Shown piece after piece: positions 36,750 through 49,851 of a stretch of 64,000 bases of DNA (position 1 is the stretch's first letter; every line of letters begins with the position of its first letter). Source of the DNA: Bursaphelenchus xylophilus (taxonomy: Eukaryota; Nematoda; Chromadorea; Rhabditida; Aphelenchoididae); contig CAJFCV020000006.1 of the NCBI GenBank assembly GCA_904066235.2, forward strand, positions 4,154,001 through 4,218,000, in the 5' to 3' direction. The translations under genes and the position numbers were made by a program. The notes under the pieces are model-generated. The model saw nothing but the letters and a program-made list of their open reading frames with translations. It made no database searches and was not told the DNA's origin.

Positions 36750-38041
36750 CAGGAGACGCCTCGCAGACAGTAAAAACCGCCGAAATGAGACATATTAGAG
36801 GGCTTTAGAACCCTTCTGAAGGTATCAAAATATCTCCAATAAAGGCTTCAAGCCCCTTTACCAACCGACAGTCTTTTTACGTCCCTGTGACACTTTCGCA
36901 ATATCAAGTTACATATTTCGATTTTTCTTCGAAGCTATTGTCGACTAGCAGCGCCACTGATGCACAAACCGTATCCCACAGCTAATTCTACCAGAACAGA
37001 AATCAACCATCTCCATGAAAACCTGATCTTTTCCACCTCAAGAAAAGTAAGGTAGTAAGTTCCCTTGAAACGGATCCGACCACCCGTAACTTCTCTTCTA
37101 TTCCTTCTTCCCTTCCCCAAAACCTCGGAAAAACACTTAAACGCAAGGCTAACCGTCTGCTTTATTGAATAATACAAATAAAGCGAAAAAAGATTATGAA
37201 TCCGACGGAATGACCGCAATGGAATAGAATAACATTAGCTCTGACCCATCTTCAGATCTGAATTTCGAGCCGACAAAAGCGGGAAAAAAGGCGACGAAGC
37301 TTTGGGTGGGAGAAGAGAGGAAATGGATACCAAAAATATTATATTATAGCCCACGGATGGAATTCTCCCTTTCCGTGCGAAATTTCGGACATTTTACTTT
37401 TTTCTGGTGATTGGCCAGTAGTAAAATGTTCTGTTAACAAGTCTGAATACACGGCCATAAACAGTCGATCTTAGAAGGCAAACAAACCTCATCGATTGAC
37501 CGGAAATACTTCTTATCTTACACTTGCTCATTCAAATGTTTAAATTCACAATTCAAATGCCACGCTAGTTGAATAACAAATTAATGGCATCACAATGAAA
37601 AAGGCAAAAACCGCCCGAAAAGTTCTCAAGTTACTCATACTTGTCCCCCATTCTCCGCACCTGACCAAATCGCAAATAATAATCGAATATAAGCCGGCAT
37701 CTGAGCACGCCTTTAAAGACATGCGCAAACAGACCCGGAGGGCGGTGGCGGAGAGAGGTTTGCGGAATGGACAACAGCCTCCAAAACCGAGGAGCAAGCG
37801 CGAAATTAAAACGCTTCACCTTTTCTCCTCCCGCAGGGGTTTTATCCGTTCGAAATTCGACCGTGCGGATCGGATTTTTGGTCATGTCGAGGAGTAAAAA
37901 TTGAGTGCAAAAAACGATTCTTTCCACCGCACCGTGTTTGTGTGTGTAGACAAGGAGTTTGTGCGGTAAAAGGAGGGAGACCGTGTACGCAGACGCCCGA
38001 CAGAATCGAGGTTTAGGTCAGAGGTACGCGCGAAAAAAGAT

Positions 38042-38203
38042 TCAAGAGTTTCGTTGCGCGTGTTTAACCTCTAATTTGAGCGCTTTCAGCCCATTTACTT
38101 CCAATTGAGACTGTCTTTGGGTGGGCTGCGGAAGGTAGATCTGGATGTTCAGGCTGCTACAGTGAGCCATCAACAAATAAATAACTACAAACATCAACTT
38201 CAT
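38042..38203 (-). CDS. possible small secreted peptide, 53 aa
   Basis: Starting at the internal ATG, the frame opens with a good signal-peptide pattern (MKLMFVVIYLLMAHCSS) followed by 36 mostly polar residues (LNIQIYLPQPTQRQ..) and a stop. It is intronless, with no recognised family or processing sites beyond KH/QR pairs. It could be chance; it stands out only because little else in this region looks coding. Confidence 0.22.
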   Translation of the reverse strand: MKLMFVVIYLLMAHCSSLNIQIYLPQPTQRQSQLEVNGLKALKLEVKHAQRNS

Positions 38204-38731
38204 ACAAACTTCAGTCCAATAAAAATAAGAACAAAAGCCTCCATTCTGCCTACGAATGAGATAAAAGGGCAGCACATCCGCCGGACTCGTCAATTTCCGC
38301 TGATTTTTCGCGCTTCGGGGTTCTCAACGAACGCCTTATCGCATACAAATCTCAAGGATGGACATAATGACACCTCGGGATTGGGCTTGAATGCCGAGCG
38401 AGAAACGATAAAGATCACAGTTGAGTGAAAACAAACATGTGTGTAATTATCGGATTACCGATCCTGTTGGTACGATTTGCTCAGACTCCACTGAAAACAA
38501 TAACAAGGAAAGTGATCTCCGAGGTTTGCAGACAAATTTAAAAATCCATGAGACAAAGTGCAGACAGATTTCAAGAAAGTGGCAAGTTTCGTAAGGTTCG
38601 CGTTCGAATGGATAATTTTTATATTCGAAGAAGGCCTACCAATCAACTGCAAGGTCTAAGAAGGCCTTTAGAGCATCAATAATATACGAAAAATCCAAAG
38701 AGTCACCACTGAATTCCAAAAATGCATACTA

Positions 38732-38957
38732 CATTGACGGACCTGATCCAGTGGCAAAGAACGTACCATTTTGCATCAGGGAAACATCAAAAATGTGGCA
38801 AAATGCTTCCCTCTCGAAGTGTAAAAACTTCGTTTTGAAGGGCGCGCCTTTAAAACTGAAGCTTTTTCACTTGGAGAGGGAGGTATCTTGCCACATTTTT
38901 GATACTTCCCGGATGGAAAATGATACGTTTTTTGCCACTGGATCAGGGCCCCCACTG
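38732..38957. repeat. MITE copy 7, CAGTG family
   Basis: A 226-bp foldback, ends CATTG and CACTG, flanked by TA on both sides (38730-38731, 38958-38959). Arms are highly similar to copies 1 and 3. Confidence 0.87.
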
Positions 38958-40478
38958 TACAGTATCGAAGGTTCCAGATCGACAACTTATAAAGTCTGAG
39001 AGCCTCTTAGAAGTCGACTACACAACCCTCTCAGACCAACAGACCTACTGGCAAAATCCATTCCAACAACCACAAACTCGACAAATCCCTACTACAAAAA
39101 AGAAAGAAGACGATCAGAGTCAAACTACTCCAAACCAATCGAGAAATCGTAAACCGCCCATTAGAATGGTAATTTTCGTACAATAGCCGTACTTTCCCAT
39201 GATATGCAAAAATAAACAATCGCCGCGGGGTGAAAGGGAAACGAGATGAAAGAACTGTGGTGAAACAATAAAGAGAGGAGTCAATGACACGAATCATGAG
39301 AACCGCAGAGAAGATTGGGCGGAAAGAACAACATTTGCAAACGATGTTCGAAGGCAATGGGTCATCACGTTGCAGTTTTTGGGTAAGCCACATTTTAGAG
39401 CAAAAAATCAACAAGTTATCTGGCTTTGGGTAAAATTTCTGACAAATTTTTGACCTTACTTCCAAAAAAGAACCCCTAATCCTTAAAAATTAATCGGGTC
39501 TAAAATTAACCTATCAAATTCTGCAAAAAATGACTTTACTATCAAAAAACTAGTACAAAGCTTGATGATTGGATTAAAACCCCCAAATTTTCTAATCCAA
39601 AATCCCTTTTCTGACTCACTGCAACATTAAACCAGCTCCCAATCATCTGGAAACGATAAAAATTACAAGTTTATCGACGTTTCGTATACTAAACTAATTT
39701 TACTACTGCTTTTATCCCCAAAATTTCTCTGATATTATATTTTTCGACCACATTCCACTCTTCCCAACAAAACACAAAGAAAATGACCAATTCAACGGCT
39801 TTGGCCATGATCTGAGTGAGGTATATCCACCTGCGGCTAGGGTTTTATAATTTATGCGCCATGTTTTATCGCCATATGGCCAAAAAATCGTGAAGTTCAA
39901 CCATAATGCAATGCAAACGGCTTCTTGCATAGAAACAGACTAAAACAATATAGTTTTGATCTATGGAAAGGGCACAAACCTCCGAAAAGATATAAAATTT
40001 TCAAATAATGGACCTCTTATATTACCCATGGCAAATTAGGGGTCTTAATAGCGTTTTCCGCTTCTCAAGACGGTCTAAATTATTAATTTCGGCCGCGCAT
40101 TATCCTTCAAGCCAGCAGCATCGAGTGCGCGACAGCTGTGGGGCATTTCCGCCGGTTTGAATTTTTGTGTTGCCATGGTGAATATTCAAATTTTGTAAGC
40201 ACCATTCGAAAAATTACCCATAAATATCGCAAATAACATCTAACTCATCTCTTACCTCATTTTCAACAGTAAATTTAGCAAATAATTTGATAACAACAAC
40301 TTTTGGAATATTCAGAACAAACCAAAGCGTGTCCATTCTGACACCAGCTTCATATCGAATACAAATCGAATTACAAAAAGCTCAGTTCTATCCCAAAACG
40401 AGCTGTTTTGTGCACAAAACGATGATTCATTAGCGGAAGTTGGTGGGAAAGGGCTGATAATTTGTTCAAAAAACTCAC

Positions 40479-40568
40479 CACACCAAGGACCATATCAATA
40501 ATAGATGATGTTGGGGCTGCTATAGCGGAGAGGACCTCCTTGAAGTCCGTCAGCAGGTCGCCTTGCAT
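40479..40568 (-). CDS. isolated candidate first exon
   Basis: ATG followed by 30 codons of coding-like composition (MQGDLLTDFKEVLSAIAAP..IIDMVLGV) and a GTGAGT donor in phase 0. A further exon-like stretch with a GTAAGA donor lies downstream near 40260-40345 (MDTLWFVLNIPKVVV), but its phase does not match, so no gene model could be closed. Confidence 0.3.
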
Positions 40569-43500
40569 ATTTTACTATCTATTCTTAAAAATTCTCATAT
40601 TATTTTAGGTAAAAATATCAAATTTTCGATAAAATTTGTCGAAATTCTGAGGAAAATCAAAATAAAACGCGCAATCGAACCTCATTAGAGCCACTAATAC
40701 AGTCGTTACTGCAGAAAAATGACTGCTAAACCGTCTCTTTACGGTCTCCCACGCCTCTCCGCAATATCCAAAATCGGATCAAATAGCCGTCTTCGCCGCA
40801 AATCATCCGCAAAAACCGAAACGACACCAACGAAAATTAGGAAACCGCTCGTTTCTCCCAATCCACACGATGTAATAATATTATGACTGCTTTTTGGGCA
40901 GATCGTTAAAATTTAGTGCGAATTCTGTGTGAAATTCCATAAAACCGGCAGGAAATCCAATGGAATTCGGTTAAATAAACCGGGACTAGGTCAAAAATCG
41001 GGGCAGAGGAGCAAGGATAATGGGCTATGACATGAAAAGCTCATCTTTACAAATATTCCGCGAGAATTTTGACCTCAAGTGTCATGGATAATATAATCTA
41101 ATAAATTCCTTAAAAATTACCCAAAATTCCTTATTTTTAGTTGACAATCATCACACGAATAAACAAGAAGTTCCAAAACTATCGAAACCAACACGCAGTT
41201 CTTGAGAAAAAGGCGATTATACGCCCTTTCCCGCATTCATTACAAGTGGGTGCAGTCTTGATAAATTCGTGCTGATAAAGACAAGTCCCTTGCACAAATG
41301 TATTCGCAAGACATCATAGGCGAGAATCTCCACTTTTTACAATGCGCCCATAATATTTCCGTTGTATTTCGCTGATTAATTTTATATTGTACTACCCAAA
41401 ACATTGCTTCCAGTAAAAATAGCAGAGAATTGCAAAACGGAAAGGGAAGTCAACTACTAGTAGCAAAAGTAAGTCGCCTTCCACCTTTTTAGCCCCTTTT
41501 TAAGCCGCATCTCTCGAAAATCTTTCCGTTTTGTCCCACTTTTCATATCTAAACTTCAAGAAAACCAAGTATAAGAAAACGTACCCATAAACAGGCCCAT
41601 ACTGTTGATTGCGCCTCAACGGCCGTCATGCTTGTAATTCAGATCAGTCAGCCAGCGTTTCGGCTGTTTTGTACTTGTCCAAATATCCCAACCGATCTGT
41701 TTTCCACCGATTTCGCTTCAAATCCGTCAGATCACGCGGAGAGACTCAATTTGCTGTGCTTTCCCTAAAAAATATCCAAATTACCATGTGAATAGTGCTC
41801 ACAAACGTAAAATGAGTAATTGCCAAAAAGATTCACGAGAAAAAAGGTCGTAAACACTGTTGAAAAGGGTAAAAAGCAAAGAGAAAATCATCTATTACCT
41901 AAAACAAGGTTAAAAGAAGGGGAAACGAAACGCTACTACAAAATAATTGAGTCGGGGAATCTATACACGTGATGGAAAGTTAGAAGAATAGTTTTAAAAA
42001 ATTTTTTGCCGAAAAGCAAGGAAAATAAAACAAAAATAGAATTGCCAAAAAACAAGATGTTGGCGTTCTGTTTCAGCCGCGCGATTTGAACCGGAAATAA
42101 TTGCGTAATCAGCCAAAGATTCTCTTTTTTATCTTGTGGCCCTATAAAAATTAGTTAAATGAATTTCAGAGCAAAAGGAACATTTAAAAATTACTTTTCA
42201 AAGTTATTTTATATTATCCATGAGATCAAAGCCGAACAACCCAAAAATTTATCTCGAGATTAACGCTAAGCTCTCCAAACTCAGAGCCGAGTACTCTTGA
42301 GCCATCAACCGCGTAAAAGTGGGTAAAAGTGGCCACGAGCGGACAAAAACAATAGCCATGCGGGATTTCTTTGGGCTCGAAAACGAGAGAAAATGTGGCA
42401 AATGCGAGAAAATCGGCTGGCAAGCGGTTAATCACCGGTGATTAAGAGTGGGGGCAGAGTGATTTAGAGCTTGTATAGAGGCGAGTTTAATGTCTTTTGA
42501 TATGATCAAGGAAATTAGAGGGGGCATTTCGAGAGAAATCGGATTTCGAAAAATGAATGATGGGTTGGATGTCTAAATTAATGTTTGATTAGAAAGGTTG
42601 GCGGAAATTTGATGTGGCAATATCTTTATTAGATCAGAAATGTCTCATGGCAACTTTGCGGACAAACAATTTTTTCAAAGTAACTTTAGAATAACCTTTT
42701 TTCACATTTACCTTCTTTTAGCCCTGGAATGACATAAAAAGTATTGTAACTTCAAAAATCCAAAGATTAATACCCTAATAACTGCTAGGACAACAGAAAA
42801 GTTCATTCGTCTTTCCATTAACCCCGACAAATCCCCAAAACTAATCAAACATTTGACTGTTTTCGAGGGAAAATGGCCAGAAGTGGCCACAAGGCCTTGT
42901 TCGAAAAACTTTGTGCGCGTCCCTATTCTTTGTGTTTTTCTGCGGAATGTTTGGACTGAATCGAAGTGCACGAGAATAATAGCGGCTTTTCTTGGGAAAC
43001 CCGACCCAAAAAGTCAGCGGCCATTTTGGGAAGGGTGCTGGCGAAAATTTTGAGAAATAAAATGTCATGCTGGGTCGGAGGATGACAAAAAATGGGAAAA
43101 TTCAGGGTAAAATACGGGGTCAAAACGGGTATAATCTTTTTGGAAGTATTTTGACAGTGCCAAAAACAGATCGAAGGGCCAAAAGTCCTTGAATAAAAGG
43201 CATAAAACAGTGTCCGAACCATGACTTTTTCCTAATAAAATCAATTTTCCAACCAAATTTTTTTCCAAAAAACCAAAATTTCCTCGCTTCAAAATCCGCT
43301 CATCTTCCCTTCATTCCGGCCCAGAGAACAAGCCATGTGTCCAAACATGGCTTTTTTGCGGCTCTCGTGGGAAAATAAAAATCCGCGGTGTCCACAAATA
43401 CTCATTTTTATGGAGTTAGAGCGGGGGTTTCGGCACAAACTGGGCTTCAAAATGACCAGTGGAGCCGGGAGTTCGTGTGTAAATTTAATTAAAAACAGTT

Positions 43501-46500
43501 TGAGGAAGAGAAAATTGGGGTTGAAAATTGGAAAATGGGATTTTTTGGGGGAAAATAAGATGAACAGGCGTGAAAAAAATCTTGAAAAAAAAATTGCTGA
43601 CGAATTACTATAAATGGTCTAATTTTTTTTGTAAGCAAGTTTCAAGGACTTGTCATTATTTTACAAGTGATTTTAAATCTAAATTCCATCAAATTTTATT
43701 AAAAACATAAAAATTCGGTCTGTTTTTTAAAGAAGAATTCTCGAAAAATGTACTCGCCGCAAAAATAAAAAAGGGCTTTTCAGAGATTTTTAAGAGGTCA
43801 TTTCAGCGCAAATTCAATGAAAACTTTATGAAAAAATGAACGAGATTCCCTCCTTTGAAGGAGGGGAAATTATTGCGTTTTTATTAAAAACTGTTTTCAA
43901 AAAATAAATTGCAAAAACCCAGATTTTGATGAAATTTGGGACAAATTGTTTACATTAGAATTTTATATGAGATTTTTGAGGCGTTTAGAAAACAAAATAG
44001 ATGATTTTTAATCCAAAATTTTAAATTTTTTAAAAAATTTGTTGTTGTATTTAGCTCGAGATTTGTCCATGAGTCATAAAAAAGAAGCAATACTGACTCT
44101 CAGCTTTTCCAAAACTGACCATTCCCATTCTTATCACTTTTTTCCCTTCAAAAGTCCATTTCCAACCAAAACTCCCCTAAAATAATGTCCCCAGCTCCGT
44201 TTCCCCTCAAAATGTTTTGAAATCTCCCTTCAAGACTTGAATTGCGGATTTCAAAGCGAGGAAAGAAAATTTATGGAACACAGAACACTCTGTTTTGGAG
44301 AGGTTTTTATTATAAATTCGTTGAACAAAAAACATCTGTTCCCGGTGCTTTGCAGCGAATTTACAGGCGAATTTACAAGCAGATCAAAAAAGGGTTAGAT
44401 TGCAGAATGAACGGGGAGGATTGTGTGCAAAATTGTTTTTGTGAAAAACGGAGATTTAAAAGGAAGATTTAAAAACCGCTTTCCCGGAGCTAACCATGAG
44501 TTTTTGGAAGTAAAAATAAAAATAAAAATCAATTTTTCAAAATATGACAAATCAATTTACCTCCAAATTTGGCATTTGTATTTTATCTAGATGGTGTATT
44601 CATGGCTCAAAATTTGGGTTCGAAATTTGCAAGCGAGATTTTTAACGATATTGTACATGAGAGACTGTGGAAAATGAGGAGAGACAGTTACAGAAAATTC
44701 TTCGTTTGCGTATCCCTAAAAAATAAAAGAAAATTCATTAAAAAATCATTTTTTTCTAGACCTTTTCCTCCCAAAAAAAATCCCAAATCTTCCAAGTTCC
44801 CATATTTTTTCTCCAAATCCCCTCAAGAAATCTCTCGCATTAACCTCCAAAAGCCGAGTCAATCGAAACTCGATACTGTTTATAAATACAAAAAGGGAAA
44901 ATCCCGAAAAAAGACCTGGTCAGGAGGTCAGAGCGTCCCCCCGAAAAGGCGAGAGAAAATAAAATTGGATAGAGATCAGCGAACGTGGGGAAAGCGATGA
45001 ATCACGCTCGAATTTCGAGCATCTGTAACGTCTGACGGAAAAGAATCCCACAGTGTAAAAAATTGGGGGAGATGAACGGCGGAGAAAGGAATTGGGGGAA
45101 TTTGAATACGCATACCCAGGATTTGAAGCTGAAACTTGAAGAACAGTATAGTCAACTGAAAAAAAACAAAAAAAAAGTAGTTCTTGTTGTTAGTCATCAA
45201 AAAAAAATCACGGTAATTTTTTAAAATTTATTTTCACGAATTTTTATATCATTTGGCACAAATTTAAATTTTAATTTTCGAATACTCACATTTTTCAGTC
45301 ATCATCAAGATTTCTACTCAAAAAGACACCAAAAATCGGAAGCATTATTTCTTTATTTCTAGCAATATAAAGTAAAAAATCCACAAAAAATTACTCATCT
45401 ATGTAAATTCAAGATAATGTGTAATTCAGACAAAAAAATGCCCACAAAGTTTCAAAAAATTTTAAAATTTCTGCTAAAATTTATTGTCCTCCAACATTTT
45501 GATGACTTAAATAAAGGTCAAAAGGCCCAAACAAATCCTCCTAACGCCTTTTTTCAACAAAAACATAACGTATAAACAAAAATAAGCCCTTCGACGTTCG
45601 TTACAGCCAGCTTAAGAGAGACTCAAACCGAAAATTTGCGCTCGAACCTCTTCAGTTCGCTTGGGGAAAATTAACATATTCCACTTTTGCGCGGCTAATT
45701 TTTCTCTCTTATCCTAATGAAGATGGAATTTTTAGACGAAAAACTCAAAGAAATTTAAATAAATTATATGTACAGGATCTTAACCCTTTGGAAACTTTAA
45801 AAAATTATATTGCACTGGGTTACACACAAAAAACGTCCAAAAAATTTCGAAATGACTATCTAAAAGTCTTTAAAAAGTAATGAAATTCCCATTTTTACAA
45901 GTTGAAAACAACAAGTCCTTCTCCATTTCCAGTATCACCCGTCAATTTGAAATTTAAAAGGACTTCCTTCTCTTCCCGCCCTCTTGTTTTTTAATGCTCT
46001 CTAAAAGACGGTCGAAATTAAAAGCGGGTAAAATTGGGAGATTCTTCGAGAAAAGTGCGCGGCTGGCCGATCTCCCCTCCTTTCCTCCATAAGGCTACTC
46101 TTGGAGCGGAAGGACGGACCTCGAAATGAGCTAATAAAAGCGAGGGAGAAGGTCCCCGAAATGGGGGAAGAGAAAGGGGCTAATCAAAATATTATATTCC
46201 AATTTTTAGATAAAAGATTCATATTGGGAAAATAAGAAAGAAGCAAAAAAAGTTGTCTTCAATTAGTTTTTTTTTACAAATTGATGTTTCTTATAACTTC
46301 AATTTTTAAAAATTGGAGTTCATTTTACACATTGATCACCATAAAATTTTTTAAGACTTTGCTAAATTGTTGTACTATCCCAGCTGAATGTCAGTGTGAA
46401 TTTTAAGGTTCGAAAATTTCCGTATACCCGGGTACGGTATATAAAGCGGCAGTTGTAATTTTCAGAATGATTGGGTTGGTGTACAAAAACATTTAGGGCT

Positions 46501-49500
46501 ATAAAAAAATCCCTCACCGTTTTACATTTTCGACCATTTTCATAATTGAAGTTTTTGCTGCTGGATCTGGCCTTTGTTGAAAAATACCAGGGTGCGATTT
46601 CGATAAAACTTTTTTTTTAAACTTTCGGGCTCCCTCGCTTTCTGCTTATCCATGTTCTATGCATAACATGTAAGTAGAACGTATAAGCAAGGTTTGAAAA
46701 AAATCTGAAAGTTTCAACTTAGGGTACCCTAATGTTGTTGGTAATTCAACCCCAAAAAAGAACGTTCGTTATCTGCGTTGGTTCATCGAAAAGTACATAG
46801 TTCCCCAATAATAAGAATCGATTAAAATTGGTTTCAGAAAACCGACAAGGGTTTTTTTGATATCTGACGAATTCCCTGACTATTTGTGAGTCATTTTTGG
46901 ATCTTCCAAAATTCCAAAAATGATTCATTTATCTTCAATTTGAAGGTGAAAAAAAGAGATTTTGCGATAAATATGATGATTTTGATAAGACAAAAAGTGT
47001 ATTTTTCAAAGTCACATTTTTGGAGAGCGTTTTTGTAATGATAGAGGGAAAGTCTTGTGATGAAGAAAAAATGAGGATTACTAATAGAAAAAATCTTGTA
47101 AATGAATTTTAAACATTATGAAAAAATATGAAAAACTTAAAAATCAATTTTCTATGACTTCGAGGTATTTTTACCCCTCGTTTATCAACATATATGACTC
47201 AAACGAGATAAAAAGTAATCAAAAGTAAGAGCCGCTCGTTTGATTTTACCCTTCTTCCGCTCGGGGAAAATAAATGCAAAAATGGAGGTCAAAAAGGGAA
47301 AAAGATAGGGAGCGCCATTAAAAGCCGTTAATTTTCTGACCCAACCAACCGAGAAAGGGCAAAAACTACGAGATCGGGACAAATTGGAGGCTAAAAATGG
47401 TAAAATACAAAGAAAAAAGATATTTAAATATTTGAAAACCGCAAATCCATTAGAGTTTTCCGTTTGGAATCCATTAAAAATGCGAAAATAAATCATTAAT
47501 CCGGATGCTTTTTCGGACTCGCGTTTCAATCCGAAAATATGAAAATATTAAAGCGCTTCGAACGCGTGACGCTTTCAAATTCATGGAAATCTTTATTGAC
47601 TCAGAAAAGGGAAATTTGAGTCATCTGAATGGGAGAGAATGTAAAATACAGGCTGAGAAATGATTATTGCTTACAGAGATGTTTATTAACAAATTTTTTT
47701 TTCGTGGGAAATCAAGCATAGCTGAAAAACTCTCTAGCCGACTCTCCGCATTGTGTGTGCTCTCGCGGAAAAAGATTGCATAATATCCCGGTTGCGGCTG
47801 TAGTTTGCGAGTTGAAACTTTCAACAAATAAGTTGTGGCCAAAAAAAAAATGTTTGCCAAGTTAGGAAAAACCGAAAAGGGTATTTTTTAAGTGCGTTTT
47901 TAAAATACTTTTTTTTCCAAAATCACTGAATTTTCGATGAAAAATTTCATACTACTCGTACCATCTCTGCATGTAATAACAGCTCATAAAAAGCGTCGCG
48001 ATAAACAGAGAACGTGAATATTTATACAAAGAGATTCAGAATCATATGGGACGGAAAAAAAAGGAACGGAGAGCCCTCTTTTTCTTTTTCGCCTGATGTT
48101 CCGTCGTTTTGGATAAAATCTGCTCAACTTTGGTTTCGAAATTTCACCACGACCCTCTTTTTTATTGTTGTCAGGGGAAATATGTGTATAGGAGGTCTTT
48201 TTACGAAATTCAAAAAAAAAATTTTTACAAAAAAATGATAGGGTACATCGAAAAACTTGCAAAAATTGAGGCAATTTGGAATTTTTTGGCTTGAAAAATT
48301 CGAGGGTTATTACAAACAGGGAGTATAATATTTTTACAAGTTAGAAAGCTCTTTCATTTCTGAGCTAATTTAAAAGACATATCTGAAAAAAAAAATTTTG
48401 ACTTACTGATAGTGATAACTTGACAGGCTCACTGATTATGTAAACTAAAACTTTTAGATGTGAAAATACATCCTATCCAGAGTACGGATGCTATATATGA
48501 AAAAATGGCTTTTTAGCAGATAAAACCATTTTTTCAAATCTAAAACAATATTTAAAACATTTCCCACCCAATCTTAACTACCCTCACCTTCCCTCATAAT
48601 TTCGTATAAATACGAAAAGCATAATCCCCTCCGGCTTTTCTTGATCCCCCTTTTCTCATATAAAATAATATCCTTTATCGTTTTGCGGACCTCGAAACGA
48701 GCACTCTTTGGCCTTTGAGGAGACGAAGAAATCAGATCCCTGCGGCCTGTCCGACCCTCAGGCGATTTTGTGGGAAAAGTTCGGAAAATTTTTTAAATAT
48801 AATAAAAATGTTATGGCTTGGAAAAATTATTTCTCGTTTTCGTTAAAATAGCCTCAAAGATAGGTACAAAAAAGTGGATAAAAATTTTTAAAACAAAAAA
48901 TTTAAAAACCAAAAAATCACAATATACGAATTATTTGCTTTCGTGCTTACTCACAAAATTTATTACTTGTTTTTATCTTCCTCCTCGTTTTTTTGTAAAT
49001 AGCATTGAGTATCAAAAGGCAGGAAGCCGTAATGATAATGGGATAAGATAAAGCGATCGAAACAAAGGAACGGGAGATAAACGAAAATTAATGAGTAACA
49101 AAGAAGAGGAATTGAGTGATAAAAAAACGGATTTTTGCAAAGTTGCGGCTTTACTATTTTGCAGCTAAACCCAAAAAATCAAACAATTTTTTCATACCTC
49201 CTTCCTCATTCTCCATAGTTTCTCTTCAAAAAAATAGATGGGAGAAAAACTTGCTGAAAATGACGACTTTTTTACCGCAAACTCCAAAACCTCGCCAAGC
49301 ACCCCATTTTTGGTCAATGAAACCCTGACCACCGACCGAGAGCATTACCATCTCATCTCCACCCGTCATGCTCGAAAAGAAACCTCCCATTTGCGTAATT
49401 CTCAATTTTTTACACATTAAGGTCAAGGGTTTCAGACAAAACTCTTCGTTTTCTGGGGAGAGGAATATGAGTCGGGTTGTGAGCAAAGACAAAAGAAATC

Positions 49501-49779
49501 CATGATTCAGGAAATCTGTTGACCTACAGAATTAGAAAAAAAGGCTGGAGAATGAAGAAGGATCAAATATGTTGAATATGAAGAAAAAATTTTTGATACA
49601 TATAAAGAAATTCTGTTGACAAATTTCAAATTTTCTTTAAAGGGAAATTAAATAAATTTCTCAGATTTTAAAGGACAATTGGCACAAAAAAGATTAAGTT
49701 TAACAAGGTTTTTCATCACTAAAATCTATACCATCGCTCACTTCGATTCCTGTTTTTCTTCCCCTTACAAAAAAGCGAT

Positions 49780-49851
49780 TAGCAGCGAGTGGTTTCGATC
49801 CACCGACCTCTGGGTTATGGGCCCAGCACGCTTCCACTGCGCCACGCTGCT
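49780..49851 (-). tRNA. tRNA-iMet: initiator tRNA-Met (CAT)
   Basis: A 72-nt cloverleaf with a complete AGCAGCG/CGCTGCT acceptor stem. Initiator hallmarks are present: an A1:U72 closing pair, CTGGG/CCCAG anticodon stem with three consecutive G:C pairs next to the loop CCCATAA, and a T loop beginning with A (ATCGAAA). There is no intron and the variable loop is short. A T6 terminator follows within 10 nt (minus strand). It serves cytoplasmic translation initiation. Confidence 0.97.

Larger units (their letters stand above)
35886..49779. other. 14-kb gene-poor region
   Basis: Apart from two MITEs and two weak candidate coding segments (38042-38203 and 40479-40568), only A/T-rich DNA with scattered decayed repeats was seen, for example a repeat B piece near 43912-44060 and GAGACGGTC-type motifs near 44640-44700. 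The numerous 60-140-codon open frames lack codon bias, splice context and domains. Confidence 0.5.

Noticed and set aside
36935..39465. Several 80-140-codon frames in the gene-poor region
   Set aside because: No codon bias, splice sites or domains; both strands are open in the same places.
46426..46450. TACCCGGGTA palindrome next to TATATAAAG
   Set aside because: Promoter-like by eye, but the first downstream ATG gives only nine codons and no gene follows.
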